DNA from: Botryobacter ruber
GTDB taxonomy: Bacteria; Bacteroidota; Bacteroidia; Cytophagales; Hymenobacteraceae
Assembly (NCBI RefSeq): GCF_003347595.2
Contig: NZ_QCZK02000058.1
Coordinates: 1-64,000 of the forward strand
Length of the DNA stretch: 64,000 bases
Direction: 5' to 3'
Below the pieces are notes generated by a model, which was not told the DNA's origin, made no database searches, and was given only the letters and a program-made list of their open reading frames with translations. The translations under genes and the position numbers were made by a program. This document shows positions 1 through 7,728 of the stretch, in pieces; positions within the stretch are counted from its first letter, which is position 1, and every line of letters starts with the position of its first letter.

Positions 1-21
1 TGGGTTGCTGCGCAGCAGCAT

Positions 22-96
22 AAAAAAGTAGCCCCGGCTAGCGGGGCTACACAAGATGAACATCCGTGACCTTTCGGCTGGGAGCTCTCTTTTGGG
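22..96 (-). ncRNA. Candidate small RNA or attenuated leader
   Basis: On the minus strand a -7-type box TATCTTTG (positions 109 to 102) is followed by about 75 nt ending in a strong intrinsic terminator: a 9-bp stem GUAGCCCCG/CGGGGCUAC (50-42 pairing with 36-28) and then six U. Between them the strand can fold into a hairpin capped by a GAAA loop, with GCC/GGU, UCC/GGA and GAGC/GUUC helices. There is no open reading frame. It could be a free small RNA, or a riboswitch-like leader of a gene lying left of position 1. I do not recognise the family; the -33 box is poor. Confidence 0.35.
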
Positions 97-161
97 TAAG
101 ACAAAGATAACAAAATTATCCTATAAAAAAACTTGACTTTTAAGACAGTACCTTGTGGGCG

Positions 162-218
162 AGCTGCAGAAACATCTGTTAAAAGCAGAATCGTAATGGA
201 ATATCCTTTTTACTATTT
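162..218 (+). repeat. Dispersed 57-bp repeat, copy 1
   Basis: This 57-bp stretch recurs in opposite orientation at 30120-30176 with only three mismatches. It starts AGCTGCAGAAACATCTG and ends CCTTTTTACTATTT. It is non-coding at both places, so conservation at this level suggests a mobile or structural element. The rest of the gap from 97 to 603 holds a weak GGAGCAG-family copy and one hairpin, and no credible gene. Confidence 0.7.
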
Positions 219-316
219 GCTATAAATTGGAAACAAACGGATAATCAACGGCTAGTGCAGGTATTTCACCGGACTTTACGGGCGCTATACACGCACAACA
301 GTCCCGGGAATAGCGT

Positions 317-345
317 GGCAGTGGGTGTGGTGGCTGGCGCTGCAG
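317..345 (+). repeat. GGAGCAG-family repeat, weak copy
   Basis: Contains the core GGTGTGGTGGCTGGCGCTGCAG of the dispersed intergenic family but with a divergent left end (GGCAGT instead of GGAGCAG). It is the most degenerate member counted. Confidence 0.4.
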
Positions 346-532
346 TGTTTTGCAACTGGAAAATTAAGCAGGCATGGTGCTTACATATAAATGAGTTGGG
401 GGAAAACAATAAGTGCCGGGTTAATCATCTGTTTTGAATTATTTCCTTATCTTGCTGTACGGATTCCACTTCGGCAAACGAGCCGGATTCCGCTGTTCCG
501 GTGCAAAAAAGCAACAGCCGGGGCAGAAAGGT

Positions 533-561
533 GGCTACTCCGCACTATGTGCGGAGTAGCC
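533..561. other. Perfect 13-bp hairpin
   Basis: GGCTACTCCGCAC and its exact complement are separated by a 3-nt TAT loop. There is no U-run on either side, so this is not a standard intrinsic terminator. It sits 42 bp before the AT-rich gene at 604. Confidence 0.6.
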
Positions 562-603
562 GAATAACTCGGTTTATCCGATAGTTAGCAAAGATGTATA
601 ATT

Positions 604-1008
604 ATGAATTTAAAATTCCATAATATTTTAAAAAATTATCATCTTATTTTAACTGGAATTTCATTTTCCCTTTACTCCCTTATGGGTTCAAATGAAGTTA
701 TAGATTACATTAGCAAAAATAAATCCATTTTCTTTGTGAAGCTGGTGGTGATAGAGCAAGTAATTCTTCTTTCTATTTTTAATTTACTTCACATAATCCT
801 ATACTTGATAAAAAAGGATTTTATAAGATTTGGCGTAGTAGCAGCTTTTAATAGTGTTTTGCTTTTGATTGTTTTAAGTGGGTATATGATACTATTGGTA
901 ATTAGCCCAGCACTTAGTGTAGCAATAGCTATTTGTATTTTGTATTTAGCATTAAAAGATGGTTTAAGAAATAAAAACACCTTTGCCAACCAAACCTATA
1001 GTGCATAA
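604..1008 (+). CDS. Hypothetical four-helix membrane protein
   Basis: A 134-residue, strongly hydrophobic protein that I do not recognise. Roughly four membrane segments are visible (about residues 14-30, 45-68, 76-98 and 99-118), with a short polar tail. The coding sequence is clearly more AT-rich than the flanking genes and uses AT-ending codons heavily, which suggests recent transfer together with the next gene. The stop at 1008 is followed 38 bp later by the lipoprotein gene in the same direction, so the two may be co-transcribed. The ATG at 604 is the only sensible start. The function is unknown; the call rests on length, hydropathy and compositional coherence. Confidence 0.6.
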   Translation: MNLKFHNILKNYHLILTGISFSLYSLMGSNEVIDYISKNKSIFFVKLVVIEQVILLSIFNLLHIILYLIKKDFIRFGVVAAFNSVLLLIVLSGYMILLVISPALSVAIAICILYLALKDGLRNKNTFANQTYSA

Positions 1009-1046
1009 ACGCACCATAGCAAAGCCGTTTGAGGTAATTGATAAGT

Positions 1047-1613
1047 ATGAAAAGAAGTTTTATTACACTCCTTCCATTTCTGATTTTGATTAGCTGTTAT
1101 AAACCAGATAATCAGTATAATATGGCTAAATCAGAAGGGGCAGAAAATGTAACAGCTCTACCAGAAGTATCAGGAGATGCTGAGGTAGAATTTAGTATTT
1201 TGTTTCTTAAGAATCTGATTTTAAATAGTGACAGCATTTATTTGTTAATCGGAGAAACAAGTCCAAACAAAGGCTACTTGTACATCAAAGAAAGGCTTAT
1301 TAGTAAGGATGACATTAAGAGCCTTGCAGATTTTATACCGAAAGATACTTCAACTAAATTAATTGTTTATCCAGCGGACACAATAAAAGGAGACATTCCA
1401 CCGCCACCTCCTCCACCACGTTGGGGTAGACCAATAGGAGTGTTAAGAATTTATAATGCCTCTGTTTCAAGATCAGTTGACTTTGCCATAGATTCATCAG
1501 ATACTTTTGTTTTTTCGCACAGCGGAAGAAGGCGAATGGCTTTCACAAGGGATGGTGATGCTTATTTTAGAAGAATTTATAGGGAATACAAATCCCTCCA
1601 ACCACGCCTATAA
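1047..1613 (+). CDS. Hypothetical lipoprotein with polyproline stretch
   Basis: 188 residues from the ATG at 1047; a TTG three codons upstream is possible, but the ATG directly precedes a proper signal peptide (MKRSFITLLPFLIL) and GAGGT lies 12 bp before it. The signal ends in a lipobox LISC, so the mature protein should be lipidated at Cys17 and membrane-anchored. Near residue 115 a run of seven prolines is followed by RWGRP. No domain is recognised. Base composition is as AT-rich as the preceding membrane-protein gene, and the two probably arrived together. What it does cannot be inferred from the sequence. Confidence 0.65.
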   Translation: MKRSFITLLPFLILISCYKPDNQYNMAKSEGAENVTALPEVSGDAEVEFSILFLKNLILNSDSIYLLIGETSPNKGYLYIKERLISKDDIKSLADFIPKDTSTKLIVYPADTIKGDIPPPPPPPRWGRPIGVLRIYNASVSRSVDFAIDSSDTFVFSHSGRRRMAFTRDGDAYFRRIYREYKSLQPRL

Positions 1614-1704
1614 TTTAGTTACGCCATATTTAGACAAGTCCGTTACCAGTTATAGTTAATAACAACACAATACACCCGGAAACCAACCACCTAAATATAC
1701 GGCA

Positions 1705-2151
1705 ATGGAAGAAAGCAAAAGTGAGATTAAACCAAATGGAACAGTTCAAAGCCCTTTCAAACAGACCTACTTTCATGGCACCAAGGCTGACTTAAAGCTT
1801 GGCGACTTGATCGAAATTGGTGTTAACTCAAACTATGGGCAGAAGAATAAAGCAAAATACATCTACCTCACCGCTACACTGGATGCTGCTATTTGGGGCG
1901 CTGAACTTGCTTTTGGCGAAGGGAATGAAAGAATTTATTTAGTAGAGCCAACAGGTCCGATTGAGGATGATCCCAATTTAACGGACAAAAAATTCCCGGG
2001 TAATCCAACAATGTCTTATCGCTCCAAACACCCGTTTAAGGTTGTCGGCGAGATTACCGCCTGGCAAGGACACTCACCGGAACAAGTCGAAGCTATGAAA
2101 GACGGATTAGCAAAACTGAAAGAACAGGGTATTGAGGCAATAGAAGATTAA
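1705..2151 (+). CDS. arr: NAD+--rifampin ADP-ribosyltransferase
   Basis: Arr-family enzyme that inactivates rifamycins by ADP-ribosylating the C23 hydroxyl of the ansa chain. The 148 residues match the usual length (about 140) with no extension. Family blocks are clear: YFHGTKADLKLGD near the start, KYIYLTATLDAAIWGAELA, IYLVEPTGPIEDDPNLTDKKFPGNPT, and RSKHPFKVVGE. By alignment from memory with the mycobacterial enzyme, His24, Tyr54 and Asp89 occupy the H-Y-D active-site positions. It is soluble with no signal peptide. It is next to AT-rich genes of unknown function and stands alone as a resistance determinant. Arr homologues are common on environmental bacterial chromosomes, so presence here does not by itself prove recent acquisition. 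Confidence 0.95.
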   Translation: MEESKSEIKPNGTVQSPFKQTYFHGTKADLKLGDLIEIGVNSNYGQKNKAKYIYLTATLDAAIWGAELAFGEGNERIYLVEPTGPIEDDPNLTDKKFPGNPTMSYRSKHPFKVVGEITAWQGHSPEQVEAMKDGLAKLKEQGIEAIED

Positions 2152-2247
2152 TTTGAAACAGGCAAAACTGATTCATGCACTTACTATTCCGTTATTCTTA
2201 CTAGCCCTACCAGGTAAAGTGCCAATGCCGTCCTCTTAAGAACTTTT

Positions 2248-2326
2248 GCTGTCATCTCGACCACAGGGAGAGATCTGGTTTTGAAGGAAAAAAACTTCTA
2301 GATATCTCATAGCATTCGAGATGGCA
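2248..2326. repeat. Imperfect inverted repeat (TGTCATCTCGA type)
   Basis: Arms TGTCATCTCGA (from 2250) and TCGAGATGGCA (to 2325) flank about 55 bp that also pair partly (AGATCT against GATATCT). The arrangement resembles a degenerate MITE; a related element with the arms GGGATGACA/TGTCATTCCC is at 30178-30306. Confidence 0.45.
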
Positions 2327-2351
2327 AGTTGCTCATAGGCTACTGGTTTTC

Positions 2352-2444
2352 GGGGATCTGGAGATCCCCAGCAGATTGCATTCGGATAAAAACATCCGAA
2401 TGAGCGTGTGTACTAAAGGTGTGCGCTGTCGGGGGACAGCGCAC
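2352..2444. other. Three consecutive hairpins
   Basis: Three stem-loops lie one after another in 93 bp: GGGGATC/GATCCCC (2352-2369), CATTCGGAT/ATCCGAATG (2379-2402) and GTGCGCTGTC/GACAGCGCAC (2421-2444). The gap lies between the convergent ends of arr and the CoA-disulfide reductase gene, so a bidirectional termination role is possible, although U-runs are poor. The middle stem shares its ATTCGGAT/ATCCGAAT core with a hairpin at 11553-11589. Confidence 0.5.
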
Positions 2445-2512
2445 GGGGGCTTCTTTCATAATATTGATCCTAATAACACTTTGGAACTCCTGCCTTCCAG
2501 CTTCAGGAAACA

Positions 2513-4213
2513 TCAACCAACCAACTCTAGCTTTTCAGGTTTGTCCTGGCTGGTGCCGGCTATTTCGCTTTTGGCGGCGGCGTAGGTTTTGTAGCCGCCG
2601 TCCAGGTTTTTCACCTTAAAGTTGTTTTCCTGCAAAATGCGCAGGGCGATGTAGCCCCGCATACCCGCCTGGCAGTACACGTAGATGGTTTGGTTTTCCG
2701 GAAGCTCGTTCAGCCTGTCGCGCAGCTGGTTAAGGGGAATGTGACGTGCACCTTTTATGTAACCGGCATCGAATTCTGCCTGTTCCCTTACGTCCAGCAC
2801 GTAATTGCCTGCTTCAACAAAAGCATCTATCTCGTGCCACAGGTATGTTTCCAGCGTGCCTTCGAGCATGTTCTGGGCAACGTACCCGATCATGTTCACA
2901 GGATCTTTGGCAGAAGAGTAGGGCGGGGCATAAGCCAGTTCCAGTTCCGGCAGGTCGAGCGCCGTCAGGCCGGCTTTTATGGCGGTGGCCAGCACATCAA
3001 TGCGTTTGTCAGCACCCTTTTCGCCAACAGCCTGCGCTCCGAAAATTCTACCGTCTTCGGGAGAGAAAATAAGTTTTAAGGCCAGCGGTGTAGCTCCCGG
3101 GTAATAACCGGCATGCGCATTCGGGTGGATATGCGCGACAAGGTAGGGAATGCCCAGTTTCTGCAGCGTTTTTTCGTTGTTGCCGGTTGTGGCAGCCGTT
3201 AAATCAAACACTTTGGCAATGGCAGTGCCTAAGGTGCCTTTATAGGCTGTTTTCTTGCCTGCGATGTTATCGGCCACAATGCGTCCTTGCCGGTTGGCGG
3301 GCCAGGCCAGCGGCACAAAAGTGGCGTGCCCGTGCACATAATCCTTCACCTCGATGGCATCGCCCACGGCATAAATATCCGGGTCGGAAGTTTGCAGGTA
3401 TTCGTTTACCCGGATCGCATTCCGGTTGCCGAGCGCCAGGCCAGCCTCCTGGGCCAATGTGCTTTCCGGTTGCACGCCTGCCGCCATAATGATCATGTCG
3501 GTGGCGATTTCGGTGCCGCTTTGGAGTACCAGTTTCTTGCCTTTGTTTTCTATGCTTTGCAGGCCATCGTTCAGGTGAAGGTCAATTCCTTTTTTGCGAA
3601 TGTGCTGCTGCACGATACTGGCCATTTCAAAATCGAGTGGCTCCATCACCTGTGCCAGCCGCTCCACCAGGCTGACTTTTATACCCCGGTCGTGCAGGTT
3701 TTCAGCCATTTCCAGCCCTATAAAACCTCCGCCTACCACAACAGCTCTTTCCGGATGAACTGCGTCTACAAAACTTTTGATACGGTCGGTGTCGGGGATG
3801 TTGCGCAGGGTGAAAAGATGCTCTGCCTCCCGGATGCCCGGTATGGGCGGCGTTACGGGCTTGGCGCCAGGCGACAGGATGAGTGTGTCGTACGGCTCGC
3901 GGTACAACTCCTGTGTCTGCAGGTTTTTTACCCACACTGCCTTGTGCTCCCGGTCGATGCTGATGACTTCGCTTTTAGGCCTAATATCCAGTTTAAAGCG
4001 TTTGGACATGCCTTCTGCGGTTTGAACCAGGAGTTTGCCCCGGTTCTGGATGGTGCCGCCAATGTAATAGGGAAGGCCACAGTTGGCAAAAGAGATGTAC
4101 TCTCCGCGCTCAAACATGACAATTGAAATGTTTTCGTCAAGCCTTCTCAGGCGTGCTGCTGCGCTGGCGCCTCCGGCCACACCACCTACAATTACTATTT
4201 TTTTCCGTTTCAT
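2513..4213 (-). CDS. CoA-disulfide reductase with C-terminal rhodanese domain
   Basis: FAD/NAD(P)H disulfide oxidoreductase of the CoADR-Rhd type, 566 residues from the ATG at 4213. It reduces CoA disulfide or persulfide species and is linked in this family to thiol redox balance and sulfane-sulfur handling. An FAD-binding GGVAGGASAAARLRR lies at about residues 10-24, followed by SFANCGLPYYIGG with redox Cys45, a second dinucleotide fold around VVVGGGFIGLEMAE, the FAD motif YAVGDAIEV, a dimerisation domain, and from about residue 470 a rhodanese domain with the loop CQAGMR (Cys about 514). An in-frame ATG at 4246 would add 11 residues, but the FAD motif normally starts close to the N terminus. 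It is monocistronic and convergent with arr. Confidence 0.92.
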   Translation of the reverse strand: MKRKKIVIVGGVAGGASAAARLRRLDENISIVMFERGEYISFANCGLPYYIGGTIQNRGKLLVQTAEGMSKRFKLDIRPKSEVISIDREHKAVWVKNLQTQELYREPYDTLILSPGAKPVTPPIPGIREAEHLFTLRNIPDTDRIKSFVDAVHPERAVVVGGGFIGLEMAENLHDRGIKVSLVERLAQVMEPLDFEMASIVQQHIRKKGIDLHLNDGLQSIENKGKKLVLQSGTEIATDMIIMAAGVQPESTLAQEAGLALGNRNAIRVNEYLQTSDPDIYAVGDAIEVKDYVHGHATFVPLAWPANRQGRIVADNIAGKKTAYKGTLGTAIAKVFDLTAATTGNNEKTLQKLGIPYLVAHIHPNAHAGYYPGATPLALKLIFSPEDGRIFGAQAVGEKGADKRIDVLATAIKAGLTALDLPELELAYAPPYSSAKDPVNMIGYVAQNMLEGTLETYLWHEIDAFVEAGNYVLDVREQAEFDAGYIKGARHIPLNQLRDRLNELPENQTIYVYCQAGMRGYIALRILQENNFKVKNLDGGYKTYAAAKSEIAGTSQDKPEKLELVG

Positions 4214-4412
4214 GATGGTCTCAGATGAGGTTTGATATAGTTGCATAATCCGTTTACAAATCGTATTGGCACCTGCAGTTTCTGGAAGATTTTCCGCATG
4301 CTTAACTGGCTGGGCGCCTTATTATTTACTGTAAAGTTGGCGCAAACGGCTAGATCTATATGTGACCAAAGTCACTTAAAACCGGAACATGACGAAGATC
4401 ATTTTTCTGGTG

Positions 4413-4465
4413 GATTACGGCGGCCAGAGGCCGCGAGTAATCAGCGCGAAGGGAACCTTCGCGCT
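4413..4465. other. Two adjacent GC-rich hairpins
   Basis: GATTACGGCGGCC/GGCCGC..GTAATC (4413-4442) is followed directly by a perfect 10-bp stem AGCGCGAAGG/CCTTCGCGCT with a GAA loop (4443-4465). They sit between the CoADR start and the mreB end, both genes on the minus strand. No U-run follows either, so their role is unclear. Confidence 0.5.
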
Positions 4466-4509
4466 ATAAACATTAGAATGAAATGATCCTGCCTTTACGG
4501 TGAAGAAAG

Positions 4510-4560
4510 GAGAAAAGAAAAACAGTTGCTCAGCCGGTTAAGTCCGGGTTGAACAACTGT
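4510..4560 (-). terminator. Intrinsic terminator of mreB
   Basis: The stem ACAGTTG/CAACTGT (4522-4528 with 4554-4560), extended by an imperfect inner GC helix, is followed on the minus strand by a U-rich run (complement of 4510-4521). It lies 50 bp beyond the mreB stop. Confidence 0.7.
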
Positions 4561-4609
4561 CTTATTTTGAAACGAAAAGAATAGCGGGTTCTGTACGCTT
4601 AAGAAAAGA

Positions 4610-5632
4610 TCAGCGCATCAGGAAAGTCGATTTTCCTATGTTCTTCAGGGCGATGCCGGTGCCTTTGGCAACAGCACGTAAAGGTTCTTCTGCAATGTGT
4701 ACGGGCAACCTGGTGCGGGTCGCAATTCGCTTATCGAGACCACGTAACAACGCGCCTCCGCCGGTCAGGTAGATGCCGTTGTGGTAAATGTCGCCGGCAA
4801 GTTCGGGTGGCGTTATCTCCAGCGCCTTCATCACCGCATCCTCTATCTTGGAGATTGATTTATCCAGGCAGGCGGCAATTTCGGTGTAGGTTACTCTTAT
4901 TTGCTTTGGTATGCCCGACATCAGGTCGCGACCCAGTACGGTATAATCTTCGGGCGGATCGGTGAGTTCGAGTAAAGCAGAGCCAATGCTGATCTTTATT
5001 TTTTCTGCCGTCCGGATACCGATGAGCAGGTTGTGCTGTTGCCGCATGTAGTGCATAATTTCCGAATCGAAGGTTTGCCCTGCTATGTGCAGCGACTGGT
5101 CGCACACGATTCCGCTCATGGCAATGACGGCTATCTCGGTGGTGCCGCCGCCGATGTCTATAATCATGTTTCCCATAGGCTCTTCCACGTTTATCCCGAT
5201 ACCGAGTGCGGCAGCCATGGGTTCGTGGATCAGGTATACTTCCTTGGCGCCAGCCGATTCGGCGGAATCGCGGATAGCTCTTTTTTCCACCTCCGTAATA
5301 CCTGCCGGAATGCACACCACCATCCGCAGCGAGGGCATCAGAAAACCTTTGTTCAGGTTCACCATCCGGATCATGGCCCGGATCATGTGTTCGGCAGCAT
5401 TAAAGTCGGCAATAACGCCGTCCATCAACGGCCGTACCGTCCGGATGTTATCATGGGTTTTTCCTTCCATCTGCATGGCCTTGTTGCCAACTGCCAGCAC
5501 TTCATGTGTGGTACGGTTAAAGGCAATGATGGCAGGTTCATCCAGCACCACCTGGTTGTTATGAATGATTAAGATATTGGCAGTACCTAAATCTATTGCG
5601 ATCCCCTGTGTCGAAAAGTTAAAAAATCCCAT
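4610..5632 (-). CDS. mreB: Rod-shape-determining actin homologue MreB
   Basis: Bacterial actin that organises the elongasome along the inner membrane. The 340 residues are the normal length. The phosphate-1 loop IAIDLGTANILI lies at about residues 11-22, the region RTVRPLMDGVIADFNAAE is typical of MreB, phosphate-2 is MIIDIGGGTTEIAVI, and the adenosine motif is LTGGGALLRGLDKRI. The N terminus MGFFNFSTQG is the usual short membrane-binding lead. No mreC, mreD or rodA follows; downstream is a terminator, so the gene is transcribed alone. A second MreB paralogue could exist elsewhere, and this copy might be the Mbl-like one. The ATG at 5632 is the only good start. Confidence 0.95.
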   Translation of the reverse strand: MGFFNFSTQGIAIDLGTANILIIHNNQVVLDEPAIIAFNRTTHEVLAVGNKAMQMEGKTHDNIRTVRPLMDGVIADFNAAEHMIRAMIRMVNLNKGFLMPSLRMVVCIPAGITEVEKRAIRDSAESAGAKEVYLIHEPMAAALGIGINVEEPMGNMIIDIGGGTTEIAVIAMSGIVCDQSLHIAGQTFDSEIMHYMRQQHNLLIGIRTAEKIKISIGSALLELTDPPEDYTVLGRDLMSGIPKQIRVTYTEIAACLDKSISKIEDAVMKALEITPPELAGDIYHNGIYLTGGGALLRGLDKRIATRTRLPVHIAEEPLRAVAKGTGIALKNIGKSTFLMR

Positions 5633-6065
5633 ATAAATATTCCTGTGTCAAGCAATGTTGCTTTTTGTATAAAAATGTAACAGAGGCTTTTGTTGGTTAT
5701 TATAAAAAATGCCTGTTTGGAAATAAAAGGCGTTTGGTTAATTACGTTTTACTTAATCTCTTACCGAAGTTGATAGTTACATATAAAATCAGAACTAAGC
5801 AAAATTGTATAAGTCTTTGTTTTGGTGAATGTTGGAATTTGGATGTATATAGTAAATAAGATAAAAATAGACCTGCCTGTTAAGCAAACGTTACTGTAAC
5901 GAACGACCGGGGCGATATCGTATGTCCGTAGCTGAAATTATAAAATTCGGAGTTAGTGTTTTTTTGAAATAAGTGAATAGAAAGGTGCTTCCTGGCAGTG
6001 CAAGCTTGTAAGGTTAATAGTGAAAAAGAGAGAAAGGTTACAGGTGTAGGACGTAATGTCTTCTG
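5633..6065. other. AT-rich intergenic region upstream of mreB
   Basis: 433 bp without a convincing gene. It should hold the mreB promoter. The only clear structure is a 13-bp inverted repeat CGTTAC-T-GTAACG at 5889-5901, a possible protein-binding site about 257 bp before the mreB start. A 64-codon AT-rich frame at 5665-5859 lacks support. Confidence 0.4.
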
Positions 6066-7277
6066 TCACTCCTGCAGTTTGAGAACGACACTGGCAGCGT
6101 TGCCGCCGAACCCAGCTGCATTAATTAATACTCTTCGGATTGCTGGAGGCCTCGTCTCGTTGAGGACGTTGGCGTAGGGGAGCGGCGGGTAGTACTGCAA
6201 GGCAAGGGCCTGCAGGGCATAGGCAAGGCTGAGTGCACCAGAAGCGCCCAGCGTATGACCCAGCAGCCACTTATTGGTGGTGATAGCCGGCGTGTGTTGT
6301 CCGAACACAGCTTCGATGGCTGCACGTTCGGCTGTGTCGCCGGCATAGGTGCCGGGCGTATGCGTGATGATCAGATCAATTTGGGAATCGTTGCCGGGCA
6401 ACTGGGCGAGGGCGTGGCGCATGGCCTTCTGGAAATTCCGTCCCTCCCTGGAGATGCCTGTTTTACTTTCAATCTTTTCAAACCCGATTCCTACAGCTTC
6501 CACGATGACTGCTCCTGGCGTAAGCTGCTCCTGCGAAACGCTTTCGAGCGCCAGCACAGCGGCCCCTTCACCCAACACAAACGTATTCTGCCGCTGCCGG
6601 GCGTGTGGCTGACAAAAGTAAGGCGTATGCTGTAAGCCGGAGTAAATACCAATCGCTTTCATCTGGGCAATGGTAAAGGGCGTGAGCGGTGCTTCTGCGC
6701 CCCCTGCCAGGAAACGTTTTGCCATGCCTGCCTTCAACCAGGCTACCCCGTTTGCCACCGCCATCAAGGCCGTGCTGCAGGTGATGGAATGACTGATTTG
6801 AGGGCCTTCTGCATGTACGGCATGGGCTGCCCAACTGGATATGTTGCCTAAGGTAGTGGTGGGAGAGGCTGCAGAGGTAGTTCTGCAGTCGGTACTCTGT
6901 TTATAGGCCTCGAAGTGCTGCTCGAAAAGCCCGGTGGCACCGCGGGAGGAACCGATATTTACCGCCAGCTCTTCGTCAGGTGCGGCAGCGGATGCCGTCC
7001 AGCCTGCCTGTTCGGCGGCCTGGCGGGCGGCGTAAATGGCCAGCAGCACCGACCGGTCGAGCTGTTTATAATGCGGGTTCGACTGCTGCAGGCTAGACAG
7101 TATTTCTTCTGCTTCAGCGCTTATGGCTGCTGTGGGCGTTGGCTGCTCCTGGTGGTTGATGGTCCGGAAACCAAGTTTACCGGAAAGGAATGCGGAATCG
7201 GAGGAAGCGGCATCATGGCCCAATGCCGAAATGGCGCCACATCCTTTAATGATAATATAGTTTTGTGCTGTATTCAA
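6066..7277 (-). CDS. Beta-ketoacyl-ACP synthase family protein
   Basis: Condensing enzyme of the KAS I/II fold, 403 residues. The catalytic triad is readable: Cys167 in SITCSTALMA, His306 in IITHTPGTYAGDTAE, and His341 in LLGHTLGASGALSL. The GEGAAVLALE motif is also present. It probably extends an acyl or pimeloyl-type chain on ACP. It lies downstream of bioB-bioF-bioD on the same strand, and ketoacyl synthases are often found in Bacteroidota biotin loci, which suggests but does not prove a role in making the pimeloyl precursor. The start appears to be TTG at 7277; no in-frame ATG is near. The 451-bp gap to bioD holds a MITE-like element and two repeats, so co-transcription is uncertain. Confidence 0.85.
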   Translation of the reverse strand: MNTAQNYIIIKGCGAISALGHDAASSDSAFLSGKLGFRTINHQEQPTPTAAISAEAEEILSSLQQSNPHYKQLDRSVLLAIYAARQAAEQAGWTASAAAPDEELAVNIGSSRGATGLFEQHFEAYKQSTDCRTTSAASPTTTLGNISSWAAHAVHAEGPQISHSITCSTALMAVANGVAWLKAGMAKRFLAGGAEAPLTPFTIAQMKAIGIYSGLQHTPYFCQPHARQRQNTFVLGEGAAVLALESVSQEQLTPGAVIVEAVGIGFEKIESKTGISREGRNFQKAMRHALAQLPGNDSQIDLIITHTPGTYAGDTAERAAIEAVFGQHTPAITTNKWLLGHTLGASGALSLAYALQALALQYYPPLPYANVLNETRPPAIRRVLINAAGFGGNAASVVLKLQE

Positions 7278-7371
7278 ATTCTGCCAGGCTTCACGGTGCG
7301 AGTCAGTTCAAAGATAGCAGGAGAAACAGGACATTGGCAAACCTTTTTACTGATCGGGCAGGAGTAAATTC

Positions 7372-7521
7372 CTGCTTCAAGTTTAGCGCAGCGTAACTTG
7401 GAGCTTTTTATAGGGCAAGTTTTCAACTTGCGAGTCCATAAAAGCCTGCAAGTGCAGCCACGAAAGCTGAAAGCTTTCATAATTGTTAGCTCCAAGTTAC
7501 GCTGCGCTAAACTTGAAGCAG
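7372..7521. mobile_element. MITE-like element with perfect 34-bp inverted ends
   Basis: The 34-bp sequence at 7372-7405 (begins CTGCTTCAAGTTTAGCGCAG) is repeated exactly in inverted orientation at 7488-7521. The 82-bp interior is non-coding and partly self-complementary (GAAAGCTGAAAGCTTTC). Total length is 150 bp. There is no obvious target duplication and no transposase. It lies upstream of the ketoacyl synthase gene, within about 95 bp of its start. Confidence 0.7.
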
Positions 7522-7560
7522 TTTTTCTTATAAAAAAATCAACTTATATATCCTCCGTTG

Positions 7561-7595
7561 AGGAGCAGTGGGTATGGTGGCAGCTGCAGCAGAAC
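7561..7595 (+). repeat. GGAGCAG-family repeat
   Basis: Near-consensus copy: AGGAGCAGTGGGTATGG, then TGGCAGCTGCAGCAGAAC, followed by seven T. Located between bioD and the ketoacyl synthase gene. Confidence 0.8.
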
Positions 7596-7670
7596 TTTTT
7601 TTGTCTGAACCACTGATTAAGCAGATTTAGGGATTACGCTGAAAGAATATTTATGAAAATCACTCATATG

Positions 7671-7709
7671 GGAAGAGCAGCGGGAGTGGTAACAGCGGTA
7701 GCAAAATAA
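7671..7709 (+). repeat. GGAGCAG-family repeat
   Basis: Divergent copy: GAGCAGCGGGAGTGGTAAC, then AGCGGTAGCAAAATAA. It is 20 bp from the bioD stop codon, so it would fall in the bioD 3' UTR. Confidence 0.65.
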
Positions 7710-7728
7710 AAATTTACTTTTATCACTT

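Noticed and set aside
255..437. 60-codon open frame
   Set aside because: It runs through a GGAGCAG-family copy, has no ribosome-binding site, and its residues (SVAVGVVAGAAV) are simply the translation of the repeat.
4241..4486. 81-codon frame between CoADR and mreB
   Set aside because: Covers two GC-rich hairpins and the CoADR upstream region; no conserved motif and no start signal.
5665..5859. 64-codon AT-rich frame upstream of mreB
   Set aside because: Antiparallel to mreB in its promoter region; composition of random AT-rich DNA and no recognisable feature.
7398..7616. 72-codon frame
   Set aside because: Starts inside the inverted-repeat element and continues across a GGAGCAG-family copy; an artefact of repeat sequence.
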